Below, piece by piece: positions 35,672-46,364 of a DNA stretch of 64,000 bases (positions within the stretch are counted from its first letter, which is position 1; each line of letters opens with the position of its first letter). The stretch spans positions 62,001-126,000 of the forward strand of contig JAVTVY010037208.1 in the NCBI GenBank assembly GCA_036873755.1. The letters are read 5' to 3'. The position numbers and the translations under genes were made by a program. Source of the stretch: Hanleya hanleyi (lineage: Eukaryota > Mollusca > Polyplacophora > Lepidopleurida > Hanleyidae). The notes under the pieces are model-generated. The model was not told where the DNA came from. It saw nothing but the letters and a program-made list of their open reading frames with translations, and did not search any database.

Positions 35672-37110
35672 ATTTTGAATGGCTCATTAAATTTGCATGA
35701 ATTTTGGTCATAGTGGTTTCGCAGGATAGACAAAAGATTGAAAGGTTTTGGTGATCCTGGTACTATTACCAATAAGGTGGAGGGGCGAGGAAATGTCCAG
35801 GGGAAATGTCTGGACACCTTCACTTTGAAATTCAAGGGTGAAAAGCTGTAGTTTTGGAAAAAAAGAGCGCTGCCAGACCTGGATGAAATGATTTCTCACT
35901 GGTTTTAATTTGTAGAATGATGTAGAATATCCAGTCATTATTTATAGCCTGGTTTGATTGCACAATTAGAGCATTTCCACAAAGTGGATGCTCTTATGTT
36001 TTCATGAGAAACGGCTCCGCCGCCACCGCTGCCGCGACTTTAAACGTGAATATTTCTGAAACCGTTAAATATTTTCGGGTCAATGTTTGTGTGCTATCTC
36101 CTTAGGCCTGGGACATTTGCCTGGTTGTGTTTCGATAGCCGATGCTCACCACTAGGTGGCGTTGTAGTCAGAGCATAGGTAAAACTTTCTGTGACGATTT
36201 CATCTGAACGATGTGTTTGATTTCTATGAAATTTTATTACAATGGTCTTGAAGGATAGGCAATGTGCTGAAAAGGTTGTGGTATAGCTAGCATAATTATA
36301 AAGGCACGTTTTTTGCATTTCAAAAAAAAAAGTTTTTTGTGAAATAAAAATTTACCATTCGCTTGGAGAAATATTTGAAGATTGTTCTATTCTATGTTGC
36401 CAAGCATAAATGTAGGATTGACAACATGATAATTTTCTTTTGGTGCGAACCAAATTGCTATTTAAATGAAAAATCTCACTTATCTGACTTAACGTCATAA
36501 CCTCCATAACCATTATCATGATTAAAGTTTTTTCCATTGAACTTCTATGTGCCATCTCCCTAGGGCTTTAGATTTCACCTGCTTGTTTTTCGTGGTATTT
36601 GGTCATCACTAGGTGGCGCTATAGACATGAATGCAGGTAAACATGTGTAACATCATATCTTATAAACAACATGTTTGATTTCCATGAAATTTGAGTATAA
36701 TGATCTTGCAAGATAGGCAAAGAACTGACAAGATTTTGATGGTGTTGGCGAAATCATGGAGGCGCATTTTTGCATCTCAAAATAAGATTTTTTTCTCACA
36801 AAATTGTAATTACTTCTTTGAATCAGGGAAAAGTAATTCGAGTTTGCTGAACATGAATATAACATTCCCAGTGTTATAATTCACATCCCTTGTAGCCAAA
36901 TGGCCATTTTTTTGTAATACGTGAAATTCACATGACTTGAGTCCAATATCTACATTGCCCAGGCCACATCTGAGGATTTTGCTTCATCATGTAGTTTAGT
37001 GTTATTGTTCATCATTGGGTGGCACTATAGACAGTACACTTATATCGCACAATTTATTGGCATTTCATAAAGTTTATTGTCAGACAGACAAAGGATTTCA
37101 AAGGACTGAA

Positions 37111-38027
37111 AGGGTTTTTTTTATTATTGATTTTTTTTTATTGCTTGAAATTGAAGCCAATCAACATAATGCTTGATTTATATCTCATTATACATTCTTT
37201 TTTACAATTACTAATTTTATAAACATTATGGTTTAAAAATGGATTGAAAGGACATTGGTGCTGTTAGCGCTGGCATATACATGTGGCATAGGGCATAGTC
37301 CACTAAATATATCAAAATCTAGGCTACATCAACCCCTGCATACACACATAACGAAAATGCAGTCAGAGAAGATATCCTGCCATCAATATGGTCAGTATGG
37401 AGAATTGCAAGGATTCAAGTGAGCTTGAAGTCAGGCCATTTTGGTCAAATATACATACTGTAACACTGATATTCTGCTTCACCTTTCAGGTCTCATATTT
37501 CAGGCCTGTATGTTGACCATTCAGGTGATAAAACCTGTAATGTTTGACTTATTGCATAATGCAGTTATAGATGGACTAGTAGACTGCTTGTGTCAACAAA
37601 GTACACACTTCATTCCAGAATCAGTGCTATTTCTCTCTCCATTACTGATATAATAATTTGATCCTGTTCCCAATTACATTTCTTTAGTCTCCAGTGGTTG
37701 TGAAGCCCTGGGCTTCCAGATGTCTGGGGATGCATTCTGGTCAATTTTCATTGAATAAAATCACAAATTATCACTCGGTAAATGCTCAATTTTTTTTGGT
37801 TTTATGTGGAGGTCCCCAGAATTTATTTGAAAATCGAGATGTGAAATTGCACATACCGTTGCATTTTTACAGCATAGTTACAAATGTTGATAATTATTTT
37901 TTAACTGAAAAAGTAGAAAGATTTTTGAAGTGGAACGTCTACATACCTGCTATATGGCACATCCCACCTGGGAAATTTTTACATGTATATCTAATTGAAT
38001 TAATCCATTGGAACCACTGATGATTTT
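37111..38027 (+). other. RMND5 intron, no feature recognised
   Basis: AT-rich. The frames at 37441-37653 and 37694-38020 are open but contain no recognised domain and no splice context that I trust. Confidence 0.4.
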
Positions 38028-38720
38028 CCAATAATGGAGAAGAAAAGCAACTCCGAGTAGGGATGACAATTTCATTCGGTATATTTCGCTATTAGTTTTA
38101 GCATCTTCAGCAGTGAACAAAGTTACAAACAGCTCCATACGCACAGTATATATACAAGGCATAATGTGATCTTAGCCAATACACATTTATGAATAGTTAA
38201 GCCAGTAAATTATGTCAGTCTGGTTGGACGGATATTAAAATGCTGCCATTTTCAGAAATTGTTAAATGTTAAGTGATAACCTGACAGCGATCTACAAATG
38301 GTGTGATACAAGTGATACAATACACACTGTAATTGATGAAAACATTACATAATCTGCTTATTTGGCAAGAACTAAGTAATCTGTACACAAATGAATAAAG
38401 CATGGTGATATAGTGTGTATGTACCTACATTGAATATTTCTACATGTCATTAAGTTTGGATAAGGACTGTCATTTTAAGATAATATAGGTATAATTTACT
38501 TGGCAATCCACATCAAAATTGATGAAAACCTACAAATGTTGTAACTCGCATGTTTCATAATTGTAGTATATTCCCATGCGAGTTACAACATTTGTAGATT
38601 GTGTATTGTATCACCTGAATCACACCATTTGTAGATCACTGTCAGGTTATCGCTTAACATTTAACAATTTCTGAAAATGACAGCATTTTAATATCTGTCC
38701 AACCTGATATAATTTACTGG

Positions 38721-38955
38721 TGTGCAGCTGGTAAATCCAGAAAACCTCGCGCAAACGGCGCTTGGTGGTGCTGGATTCAAGGGATGGGTCTGTCTTGAGA
38801 ACTTCCATGATTTGATAGTTGATGTTGTTGACAGTGTCCGTGCGACCAGAAATGTTTTGGTACAGGGTTGTCACTGCGATTCCGGGTGTCGTTAAAATGT
38901 TCTCGGATTCGCTCGTGGAATGTGCATTTACTTTCTCCAACATATTGTTTGGAGC
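38721..38955 (-). pseudogene. GIY-YIG endonuclease fragment, minus copy
   Basis: On the minus strand the sequence shows YVGESKCTFHERIREH, then HFNDTRNRSDN and PVPKHFWSHGH in one frame. After a frame change it reads NINYQIMEVLKTD, SSTTKRRLREVFWIYQLHT. The YVGES...ERIREH...KHF...H series is typical of the endonuclease at the end of Penelope-like polyproteins. It is a partial domain broken by a frameshift, and its coding is mirrored by the plus copy to the right. Confidence 0.75.
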
Positions 38956-38956
38956 A

Positions 38957-39173
38957 GAACATTTTAACGACACCTTGAATCGCAGTGACAACCCTGCACC
39001 AAAACATTTCTGGTCGCACGGACACTGTCAACAACATCAACTATCAAATCATTGAAGTTCTCAAGACAGACCTATCCCTTGAATCCAGCACCACCAAGCG
39101 CCGTTTGCGTGAGGTTTACTGGATTTACCAGCTGCACACCAGAGCTCAATTCAGCTTAAATGAAAAGGAATAA
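38957..39173 (+). pseudogene. GIY-YIG endonuclease fragment, plus copy
   Basis: The plus strand repeats the same domain from HFNDTLNRSDN, PAPKHFWSHGH through NINYQIIEVLKTD and SSTTKRRLREVYWIYQLHT, with the same kind of frame break. It is close to 95% identical to the minus copy, giving a palindrome with arms of about 183 bp and a loop of about 54 bp (38903-38956). The YVGES start of the domain is present only in the loop. Confidence 0.75.
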
Positions 39174-40109
39174 TCACACACTGTTATTTTCTCTCTTTGC
39201 CATATTGTACACCTCCTTTGTGTGTACGGTAATTTCCCTATTAATTCGCCTTCCAAATTTAATTCGAAAATGGCCGATTTTTCCCCTGTCGTGATTTTGT
39301 CCATCCTAATAAAACGAAAACGAGAGCATTTTCAATATACCCGTGAAACAATAAATTCGAACACTCCCGTTTTCGCCACGGACTTCGTGCCGATGAAAGT
39401 AAAGTGAATATGTTACTAGAATCTCGTATAGTATATCGGCATATGCTATTATTTGTAAACGCAGAGAAACAACAGAGAATGGTACAATATGATCAGACTG
39501 AATTACTATACAGTCTAAAAGGAAAAAAAATGATTCAATTAACTCCGCAGTCCTGTAATTTTATCCTAACTTGATCGCGTTTCGCCGCAGTCGGGAAAAA
39601 TATATACGGTAGTCCCCCACACGTGGTCGAGTGTCTGCACACGGCCCGCTATTGAATCATTCTTCAGTTTCCAGCGTTCCTTTTTTTCCTTTTCCTGGGC
39701 CACACTGAGAGGGTACATACTCTCCAGGCCGCGATGTCACCTTTATGACGTCGCTTTTATAGACAAACAGTCTAGTTCTTTGTAGGCACCATCCAGAAGA
39801 TTCCATTGGTCACTCCAAGCTCTCCAACTGTACTGGTTTACACTCTTCACTTGTGATATAATTTACTGGCTTACCTATTCATAAATGAGTATTGGCTAAG
39901 ATCACATTATGCCTTGTATATATACTGTGTGTATGGAGCGGTTTGTAACTTTGTTCACTGCTGAAGATGCTATAACTAACTAATAATTGTGATTCCTACT
40001 CGGAGTTGCTTTTCTTCTCTATAATTGAAGTAAAATGGTGTGTTCTGGTGCATTTTGACAGAATATTTAGACTTTGAAGATGATGTGTAATGATGCCCCA
40101 AAATGAACT

Positions 40110-40520
40110 GAATTTTCCATGTCATCTGTTTGTCTGTCTGTCTCTCTGTCTCTCTGTCTGATCATCTTTCTTGTCATACCACATATGCAGCTGGTGATGG
40201 ATCAGAAGCCTAGTGAAATTGACTGACCTTCACCTGTTTTATTGAGGTCAAATTTAGCATTAGCAATAATTTTTAAAGGAGTGAAGATAGGCTCTCCAAA
40301 TTCATAATACTTGTGCAATTGGTGACTGACTAGAAGCCTATCCCAGTTGACTGAATCTATTTTCTCAGGTTATATACTGTATATTATGATATAACATGAA
40401 ATATAGCCAGGCATTCTAAATTGATACCACATATGCAACTGATGATGAAGTCTATGAATATGACTGACATTGACCTATTTTCTCAAGGTCAAAACTTGTT
40501 TGTTAAGTCACATGCTAACT
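40110..40520 (+). repeat. Dispersed GACCTTGACCTATTT-type repeat
   Basis: It contains a GTCTGTCTCTCTGTCTCTCT microsatellite, then three loose modules with 'atgcagctggtgatggatcagaagcc' and 'tgaccttcacctgtttt', as at 1840-2610 and 45790-46040. Confidence 0.65.
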
Positions 40521-41341
40521 GCCAACATACAATTCAAATCTATCATTGTCATCATTTTGTTGTGGCTGTGGTTTTTCTTCCAGAACAATTTAGCGAATTT
40601 TGCATGTGTTCCAACAGCCTGATACTTCAACAGTAACTTAAACCATGCTGTATCGGCTGAGCTGTTGAAACACCTTCCATTTCCTAGCTCTGACATCACT
40701 GTCGAAATATGGGTACCAAGACAGAGTGATAGATCACACAGCCAGTGAAGGTTCCTGATTTACACATGCACTGCACATTGAATGTCGTTATTGCCTAAGT
40801 AGTATTAGCAGCATTTTACAACAACAACAATTCGCTGACTTACAGTGAAAAATTATAGTGAAAGGTATCTATTTTTTGTTGTTTGGCACTTTTATTTGCT
40901 GGCATTGTTTCAGATAAAATACAACAGTCTAATTCATACAATCAGAAATAAAAAGGGAGTTAAAATCTTTATGTTCAAACTTTCGTAGGAAATATGAAAG
41001 TGGCAATTTGACATTTTATTTTTATTCGATTTTTTAATGTCAGTGGGCCCATGAAATGCAAAATAAAGTTGGTGTTGCTTCACACTGGGTTTCGACCATT
41101 GATGAAGAAATCCCTTCTCAGAGGCGCTTCTACCAGAGATGATTCCTGATTGCTCATCCTCCAGGGGTATGTGCCCCATCCTCTGTCCCATCCTAAAAAC
41201 AATTGCCACCCCTAATAGGGGATGTGCCCAAATTGGGGAGATCTAAAGCCCTGTGAGTTACAAAATTATCTGGGGAAATGCTCTTCGCCCGTGTTTCACA
41301 CAAGCTTTCATTTGACCTGAGCTGTGTGTATGTACTTTCAG
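40521..41341 (+). other. RMND5 intron, 3' part
   Basis: No repeat or gene recognised. The intron ends TGTGTATGTACTTTCAG, with a modest pyrimidine tract, immediately before the last exon. Confidence 0.5.
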
Positions 41342-41405
41342 AGTGAAGTGTCCATACTGCCCAGTGGAACAGAATCCTGATGAGGCCAAGAGGATATGTT
41401 TCTAG
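41342..41405 (+). CDS. RMND5: RMND5 homologue, terminal coding exon
   Basis: After the TTTCAG acceptor the exon supplies one base to the split Lys codon and reads VKCPYCPVEQNPDEAKRICF, then TAG at 41403-41405. CPYC gives the last two cysteines of the RING-like domain, and the QNP...KRI.F ending is the conserved C-terminus of animal RMND5. The phase-2 junction with 34109 fits exactly. The family RING is degenerate compared with classical C3HC4 RINGs, so the spacing seen here is normal for RMND5. It encodes no further domain, and translation stops at the same place as in known homologues. Confidence 0.93.
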
Positions 41406-41893
41406 TACACCATAAGATGCGAGGTCATCACTCAATGGATCACCATCTCTATAGATTCATAGGAACCCCATTATCACAGATGAATTTGTCATTTCAAATT
41501 TGGCCAGGTTTCAGTAACCGGCCAGATGGACTGATCATTGATTTGTTCATGTGTATTTTGTATAATGTGTGTCCAGGTAGGATCCTGGAATGGAGCTGAA
41601 CATCGTTAAGGTTTAATCACTGAATCAGGGGAGGTAACTGTCACAGAACGATACCAGGGTCTGTATTGTATGGAATCTGAACATGATGGACCAGACATGT
41701 CAGAAGGTGCTGTAAATATACCAATATATTAGACTAGAGCTCTTATCTTTCCAACACTATGCGCCATGTGAGATTTTCTGCATGTTATGGCTTACAAAAT
41801 TTGCTACACTCATGAAGAAGAGGGGGGGGGGGGGCAGTTTGGTTTAATGTCACTCTCAAGGTTATTTCACTCATATGGTGACAGCCTGGTTTA
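41406..41893 (+). other. Probable RMND5 3' UTR and flank
   Basis: Follows the stop codon. I see no canonical AATAAA before the hAT element; the first one (about 42332) lies inside that element. A 13-G run is at about 41822. The end of the transcript cannot be placed from the sequence. Confidence 0.4.
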
Positions 41894-42656
41894 CAGGGCT
41901 CGAATTGGCGGCCTGCAAATTGCAATTTGCAGGCCAAATTTGAGGTGTTGCAGGCCATGTGAAAATTCGCCTGCAAAAAAAAAAAAAAAAAATTGCAGGT
42001 CATAATTTCTGTGGCAGAAATTGTTATTATCTTCTGTTCAGTGGATATTCTGGAGATCATTTTCGTCGACGGCATGTCCAAAAGGTAGAAAACTTTTCAT
42101 CTTTTTCAACACAAAATACATCGTCGTGGTCGAGTTCAGATCGATGGCAAAAGTAAATATGTTCAGGGGAGTCTACTCGCGCATTACTTGGAAATAGAGA
42201 ACTGTTGTCTCCCTTTACTGTCCTTACGCATGCGTGCGCCGCTGTTCTAGGAATCCTATTTCCGTTCGTTTGTTGCTGAGAGACTGGCCAAAATGAACTG
42301 ACAGATTAATTTGCCGGGCTGCCAAATAATGAAATAAATTGTGTGATGGCAAAAGTATCAACTGTACGATCGTGGGGGTTTAACGACTGGTTCAACATTA
42401 CGAAAAAGGAGAAAAAAAACGGACATGATATTGTGACAGAAATGAACTGCTCGCTGTGTTCGAAGTACGAACGGCAAATTCAAACGGTGAGAAATTTTCA
42501 ACAAGCTTGGATTAGTGGCACTCGTAATTTCGAAAATCTTATTTAAAAAATGCAGGTCAAATTTTGCAATTGCAGGTCATCTTGGATTTGACCTGCAAAT
42601 TTTTTGGAAGGGGTTTTTTTTTGCAGGTCATCTCTCATGCTCTAAAGCGAGCCCTG
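41894..42656. mobile_element. hAT-type non-autonomous element
   Basis: It starts CAGGGCTCG (41894-41902) and ends CGAGCCCTG (42648-42656), a perfect 9-bp inverted pair, with GTTTA directly on both sides (41889-41893 and 42657-42661). Subterminal regions are rich in GCAGGTC/GACCTGCAA and GGCCTGCAAATTGCAATTTG words in both orientations. CAGGG ends are typical of hAT elements, though these usually make 8-bp duplications; only 5 bp match here. A short transposase-like frame lies inside. Confidence 0.75.
42343..42546 (+). pseudogene. hAT transposase N-terminal fragment
   Basis: 67 codons with SWGFNDWFN, a C-x2-C pair in MNCSLCSKY, and WISGTRNFENLI at the end. W...C-x2-C...F..G..NF resembles the zinc-binding N-terminus seen in ZNF862-like hAT transposases. 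It stops at 42546, and no dimerisation or catalytic region follows. The assignment is by pattern and is helped by the surrounding hAT-like ends. Confidence 0.5.
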
Positions 42657-42889
42657 GTTTAGAGGTGGAGGAAGCCTGAGTATCCAGTGAGAACCACCAC
42701 CCATCGGCAAGTAACTTTCAAGTGAGGCTCGAACCTGTGCCGGTTTATTAAGATGAGCAGTGGTCAATGGCTGGGGAAATTTGATAACACATGTTGGGGA
42801 GACTGCTGGCTGGCAGGACTGCAATCTTATCACAGATAGTTGTATGTAGTTTCTCATCATACTGTTACTTTTGAAATGCTGTTCTTTTG

Positions 42890-43545
42890 TCTGTTTGTCC
42901 ATCCGGCCCAATGTTGTGATTGCAATATCTCAATAATATAGAGGCCAGAGACTTGATCTTTGGTACCGGTACAATGCTGCCTTTTGAGGACATCTAGGTC
43001 AAGTTCACTCAGAACTGACCTCTTTCCAAAGGTCATACTGGTCAAAATGTGAATAGCACTAAACTATTCCTTGTGAACACAATATCTGAGGAGCAAATTG
43101 ATCCACTAGCTTGATCTTTGGCAAAATATGCCTTATGAAGGTATCTAGGTCAAGTGTATTCTGGACTGACATTGACCTATTTTTAAAGGTCATAGAGGTC
43201 AACATGTGAATATCATTTATCTTAGTTTCTGACAACAATATCTAGGGGAAAATATACCTTGAGGTTTATATCTGAACGCGATGCTGCCTTATGACAGCCT
43301 CTTGGTCACTGACTGACTTTGACCTATTTTCAAGGGTCAAAGAGGTACAAATGTGAATAGCTTGGTGGACACAATATGATATCTCTGTCACAAAGAGAGT
43401 TACATGTAGAGACTGGATCTTTAACACAGTATTCTACCTTGTGTAGGCCTTCAGATGAAGTTCACCCTGGACTGACCTTGACCTAGTTTTATAGGTCACA
43501 GAGGTCAGAATGTGAAAACAGTCGTATTTGCTTGTGAACTATATT
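42890..43545 (+). repeat. Degenerate tandem repeat, ~160-170 bp, four copies
   Basis: Each copy has 'cttgatctttgg', 'atgctgccttatga', 'tctaggtcaagtt', 'ggactgaccttgacctatttt' and 'aggtcatagaggtcaaaatgtgaatag'. The last phrase occurs near 43030, 43190, 43335 and 43495. Confidence 0.7.
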
Positions 43546-43951
43546 AATGGACATATTGACTGAAGTCATGATCTTGGCACGAAGCTAGGTCCTGTTTATG
43601 CCAGATATATTGTCATTGGTCAATAATGTCAAACTATGAACATGTAATATATCATGCTAAACACAATATTTGTGGGGCCCACTCTGCTAGCTACGCAGCT
43701 GGTGATGGTTTACAGGAATTTGTGACCTAATTATAGTCCCCCAGTACATACTGGTACCATGATAAAACAGTAGTCACTTGTACCTGTACTTACATGTGAC
43801 TTTATATTAAAAAAGAAGACTCTTTGAAGATATCAAGATTGTTTGACACGTGGGGTTTTTATAGATCACATGTATTAGATTCTAGTATGTAGTATGATCT
43901 CTTTCTTATTCAGTTATTCCGGCTGTTGTCCTAGCCATGCATCATCTCCTG

Positions 43952-44080
43952 CTATCCATGTTACATAAATCTGACGGTCAATCATTTCCTTGTTGTCATA
44001 GTTGCTTATCACTAACTATCCATGTTACATAAATCTGACAGTCAGTCATTTCCTTGTTGTCATAGTCGCTTATCACTAAA
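43952..44080 (+). repeat. 64-bp tandem duplication
   Basis: CTATCCATGTTACATAAATC starts at 43952 and 44016, and both copies continue through CATTTCCTTGTTGTCATAGT and GCTTATCACTAA with few differences. Confidence 0.9.
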
Positions 44081-44299
44081 AAGAATGCTAACTGAATGCA
44101 AATGGGATGAAAGGAAATGCACAGGGTTATGATATGGAATGAAGCAGAAGGCAAACTAATGTAAATGGAATGCATTTCCATTTTGGGCTGTTCCATGAAA
44201 ACATATTAAGTAGATATAGTGGTGGTTAAATTGTGCTGTAAACTTGATAGACCAGACAATAGGTAACCCATCATTCATGCAGGCCTCCCACTTTTATAC

Positions 44300-44610
44300 A
44301 CCTTTCGATAGACAAGGTCATATATTGCGATCACGATTTCCATCCGTCTGTTAGATTTTGATTGTCCATGCAATATCTCCAGTTCTTTGTCCTGGATTGG
44401 TACCAAATTTCGGGTATACCATACCCATGGGAAAGAGGAACTCTATTCATTTTAAGGTCAGGGACACTTTGATTGAAAATAGTGTCAATCATTGAAAATT
44501 GTACAGTTCAGACTTCATGTGGATTGAGATGGCAAAGAATTCTAAGCTTATTGATGTTTACCCCTTTGTCAAGTTGGCTGAGGGTATTGTCTGCTTGTTC
44601 CATCCTTATA
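44300..44610 (+). repeat. Dispersed repeat shared with 1030-2060
   Basis: AAGGTCATATATTGCGATCA, 'cgggtataccatacccatggg' and 'tgtacagttcagacttcatgtggattgagat' match the order of words found at about 1035-1215 and 1930-2060. Confidence 0.55.
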
Positions 44611-44611
44611 T

Positions 44612-44700
44612 TATGCCCCCCCTCTAACTAGAGGGGGGGCATATAGCGATCGCTTTGTCCGTCCGTCTGTCCGTCTGTCTGTCTGTCCGTCCGAATTTGT
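44612..44700. repeat. GCCCCCCCTC palindrome and GTCC/GTCT microsatellite
   Basis: TATGCCCCCCCTCTAACTAG followed by AGGGGGGGCATA is a near-perfect 32-bp palindrome (44612-44643). It is followed by GTCCGTCCGTCTGTCCGTCT repeats. This resembles the start of the 150-bp array at 4280 and may be the conserved head of that repeat class. Confidence 0.7.
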
Positions 44701-44759
44701 TGTCCGCGCGATATCTCGGTTAATAATTGATGGACAGGATTGAAACTTGCATGGAATGT

Positions 44760-45480
44760 GGCCAGTGGCTCATAGTTGTGCAGCGTAGAGTTTTTTCCGA
44801 GTTCCGGTATCATTTTCAAGAGTTATGGCCCTTTTTCTGAAATCTCTGTGAATGGGACTTGTCCGGGCTGGATCTTGGTTAATATTGTATGAACAAGTAT
44901 GAAATTTGCATGACATGTGGTCAGTGCCCCACAGTTGTGCAGCGTAAAGTTTCTCCCCGTTCCGCCTATATTTTCAAGAGTTATGGCCCTTTGTTCCTGA
45001 AATCTCCGTGAATTGGGACTTGTCCGAGCTGGATCTTGGTTAATATTGTATGGACAATTATGAAATTTGCAGGGTATGTGGTCAGTGCCCTGTAGTTGTG
45101 CAGCGTGAAGTTTCTTCGCGTTTCGCATATATTTTCAAGAGTTATGGCCCTTTGTACATCAAGTCTTTGTGAATTGGGACTTGTCCAGGCTGGATCTCGG
45201 TTAATATTGTATGGACAAGTATGGAATTTGCAGGATATGTGGTGAGTGCCCTGTAGTTGTGCAGTGTGAAGTTTCTCCGCGTTTCGCGTATATTTCAAGA
45301 GTTATGGCCCTTTTGTTCTTGAAATCTTTGTGAATTGGGACTTGTCCGGGCTCGATCTCGGTTAATATTGTATGGACAATTACGGAATTTGCATGATATG
45401 TGGTCAGTACCCCATAGTTGTGCAGCGTGAAGTTTCTCTGCTTTTGGTTATATTTTCAAGAGTTATGGCCTTTTGTTCAT
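44760..45480. repeat. Tandem repeat, ~160 bp unit, five copies
   Basis: AGTTATGGCC occurs at 44821, 44979, 45140, 45300 and 45461. Between are 'gaattgggacttgtccgggctggatctcggttaatattgtatggacaa' and 'gtggtcagtgccc.gtagttgtgcagcgtgaagtttct'. Minus-strand frames across 44823-45298 repeat NFTLHN and related words and are explained by the array. Confidence 0.88.
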
Positions 45481-45789
45481 CAATCCTAAATGAATGGGAT
45501 ATATTTATTTGTCCAAAGCACATTCCAAAGTAGATCACATAGGTCCTGAAGTATGAAATTGCCCCAAAAAGAGGGAATTGGATGCAAAATTCAAAGTTCA
45601 CGATCGCTTCATAATTTCACCACAATATACTCCCAAGGAATGTAGGTCTCATAACCAGGTCACATTTTTGAATTTGGCGAAAGTCCCGGGTGGAATATGT
45701 ACATGTATTATGCGAGGCATGCCGAAAAAAGTGACTGAAACAGAATTATTATAATTAGCCAAATTAGGCCTCCACAGACCAATACAAAA

Positions 45790-46040
45790 CAGAACAATGA
45801 TGGAGCAGTGTCGGATTAAAGCGGAAGGGGGGCATACAATTGAGCAATCTCTGATTGCCTCCTTGCTGCGTTCTGTCTGTCCATCTTGCTTGTTAACACA
45901 ATATCTCTTGAAGGATTCTAGTCAGCCTTTTAAGATTCATATGCAACTGGCGATGGGTCAGAAGCCTTGTGAAAATGACTGACCTTGACCTAATTTATGT
46001 AGGTCATATTTGAGTATGGTTGATATCTTGTGAAGGATAC
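45790..46040 (+). repeat. Dispersed GACCTTGACCTATTT-type repeat
   Basis: Contains 'acacaatatctcttgaaggattctagtcagcc', 'atgcaactggcgatgggtcagaagcc' and TGACCTTGACCTAATTTATG. Same family as 1840-2610 and 40110-40520. The preceding 300 bases hold nothing recognisable. Confidence 0.65.
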
Positions 46041-46145
46041 AGCCCCGTGGGCTCTCGAGGTTGACAGGCAATGGTAATAATAGGCCTTATCTCCTCAGAC
46101 ACATTGCTGTAAAAGGCGACTAACTGGGGCACCAGGCAGATTCCG
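46040..46145 (+). mobile_element. SINE body fragment
   Basis: AGCCCCGTGGGCTCTCGAGG through 'taataggccttatctcctcagacacattgctgtaaaaggcgactaactggggcacc' matches the body of the SINE at 35236-35574. Head and tail are missing. Confidence 0.65.
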
Positions 46146-46364
46146 CAGAAAAGTAGGCCACTTGTATGTCACATTTTAAAACCTACTGAATATCATCTTC
46201 ACAAAATTAATCTGAAATCTCATGCTTATAAATGAAAAAGCATGATACTGTGAACCTTACATATCAAGGACAGTGCCAGGTTTCATAATGTTCTGGACTT
46301 TTTTGTTGAGTGACGAATCAAAACTGGCAAATATTTGACAGATACAACTCCCATGAGTTAAGTG

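Larger units (their letters stand above)
35150..37110 (+). repeat. Old tandem repeat, ~450 bp unit, four degenerate copies
   Basis: Each copy carries 'atctccctagg', 'tcaccactaggtggcgctatag', 'tttgatttccatgaaattt' and 'aatggtcttgcaggataggcaaag.actgaaaagg'. The marker around CACTAGGTGGCG occurs near 35167 (CACTAGATGGTACTG), 36150, 36608 and 37012. Copy 1 is split by the SINE at 35236-35671, which lies between its 'cactagatgg' and 'ggatagacaaaagattg' parts. Divergence is high, so this array is old. Confidence 0.7.
38028..40022. mobile_element. Rearranged Penelope-like element with inverted terminal segments
   Basis: The left segment 38028-38335 (with AGAAAAGCAACTCCGAGTAG, CACAGTATATATACAAGGCA and TTGTTAAATGTTAAGTGATA) is mirrored in two pieces on the right: 38590-38720 and 39854-40022. 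The break in the right copy falls exactly at the 16-bp word TGATATAATTTACTGG, present at 38705-38720 and again at 39854-39869. The 1.13 kb between them contains two head-to-head GIY-YIG coding fragments. Penelope-like elements are known for pLTR copies in direct or inverted order, 5' truncation and a C-terminal GIY-YIG endonuclease, which fits. No reverse transcriptase is visible. Confidence 0.7.
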
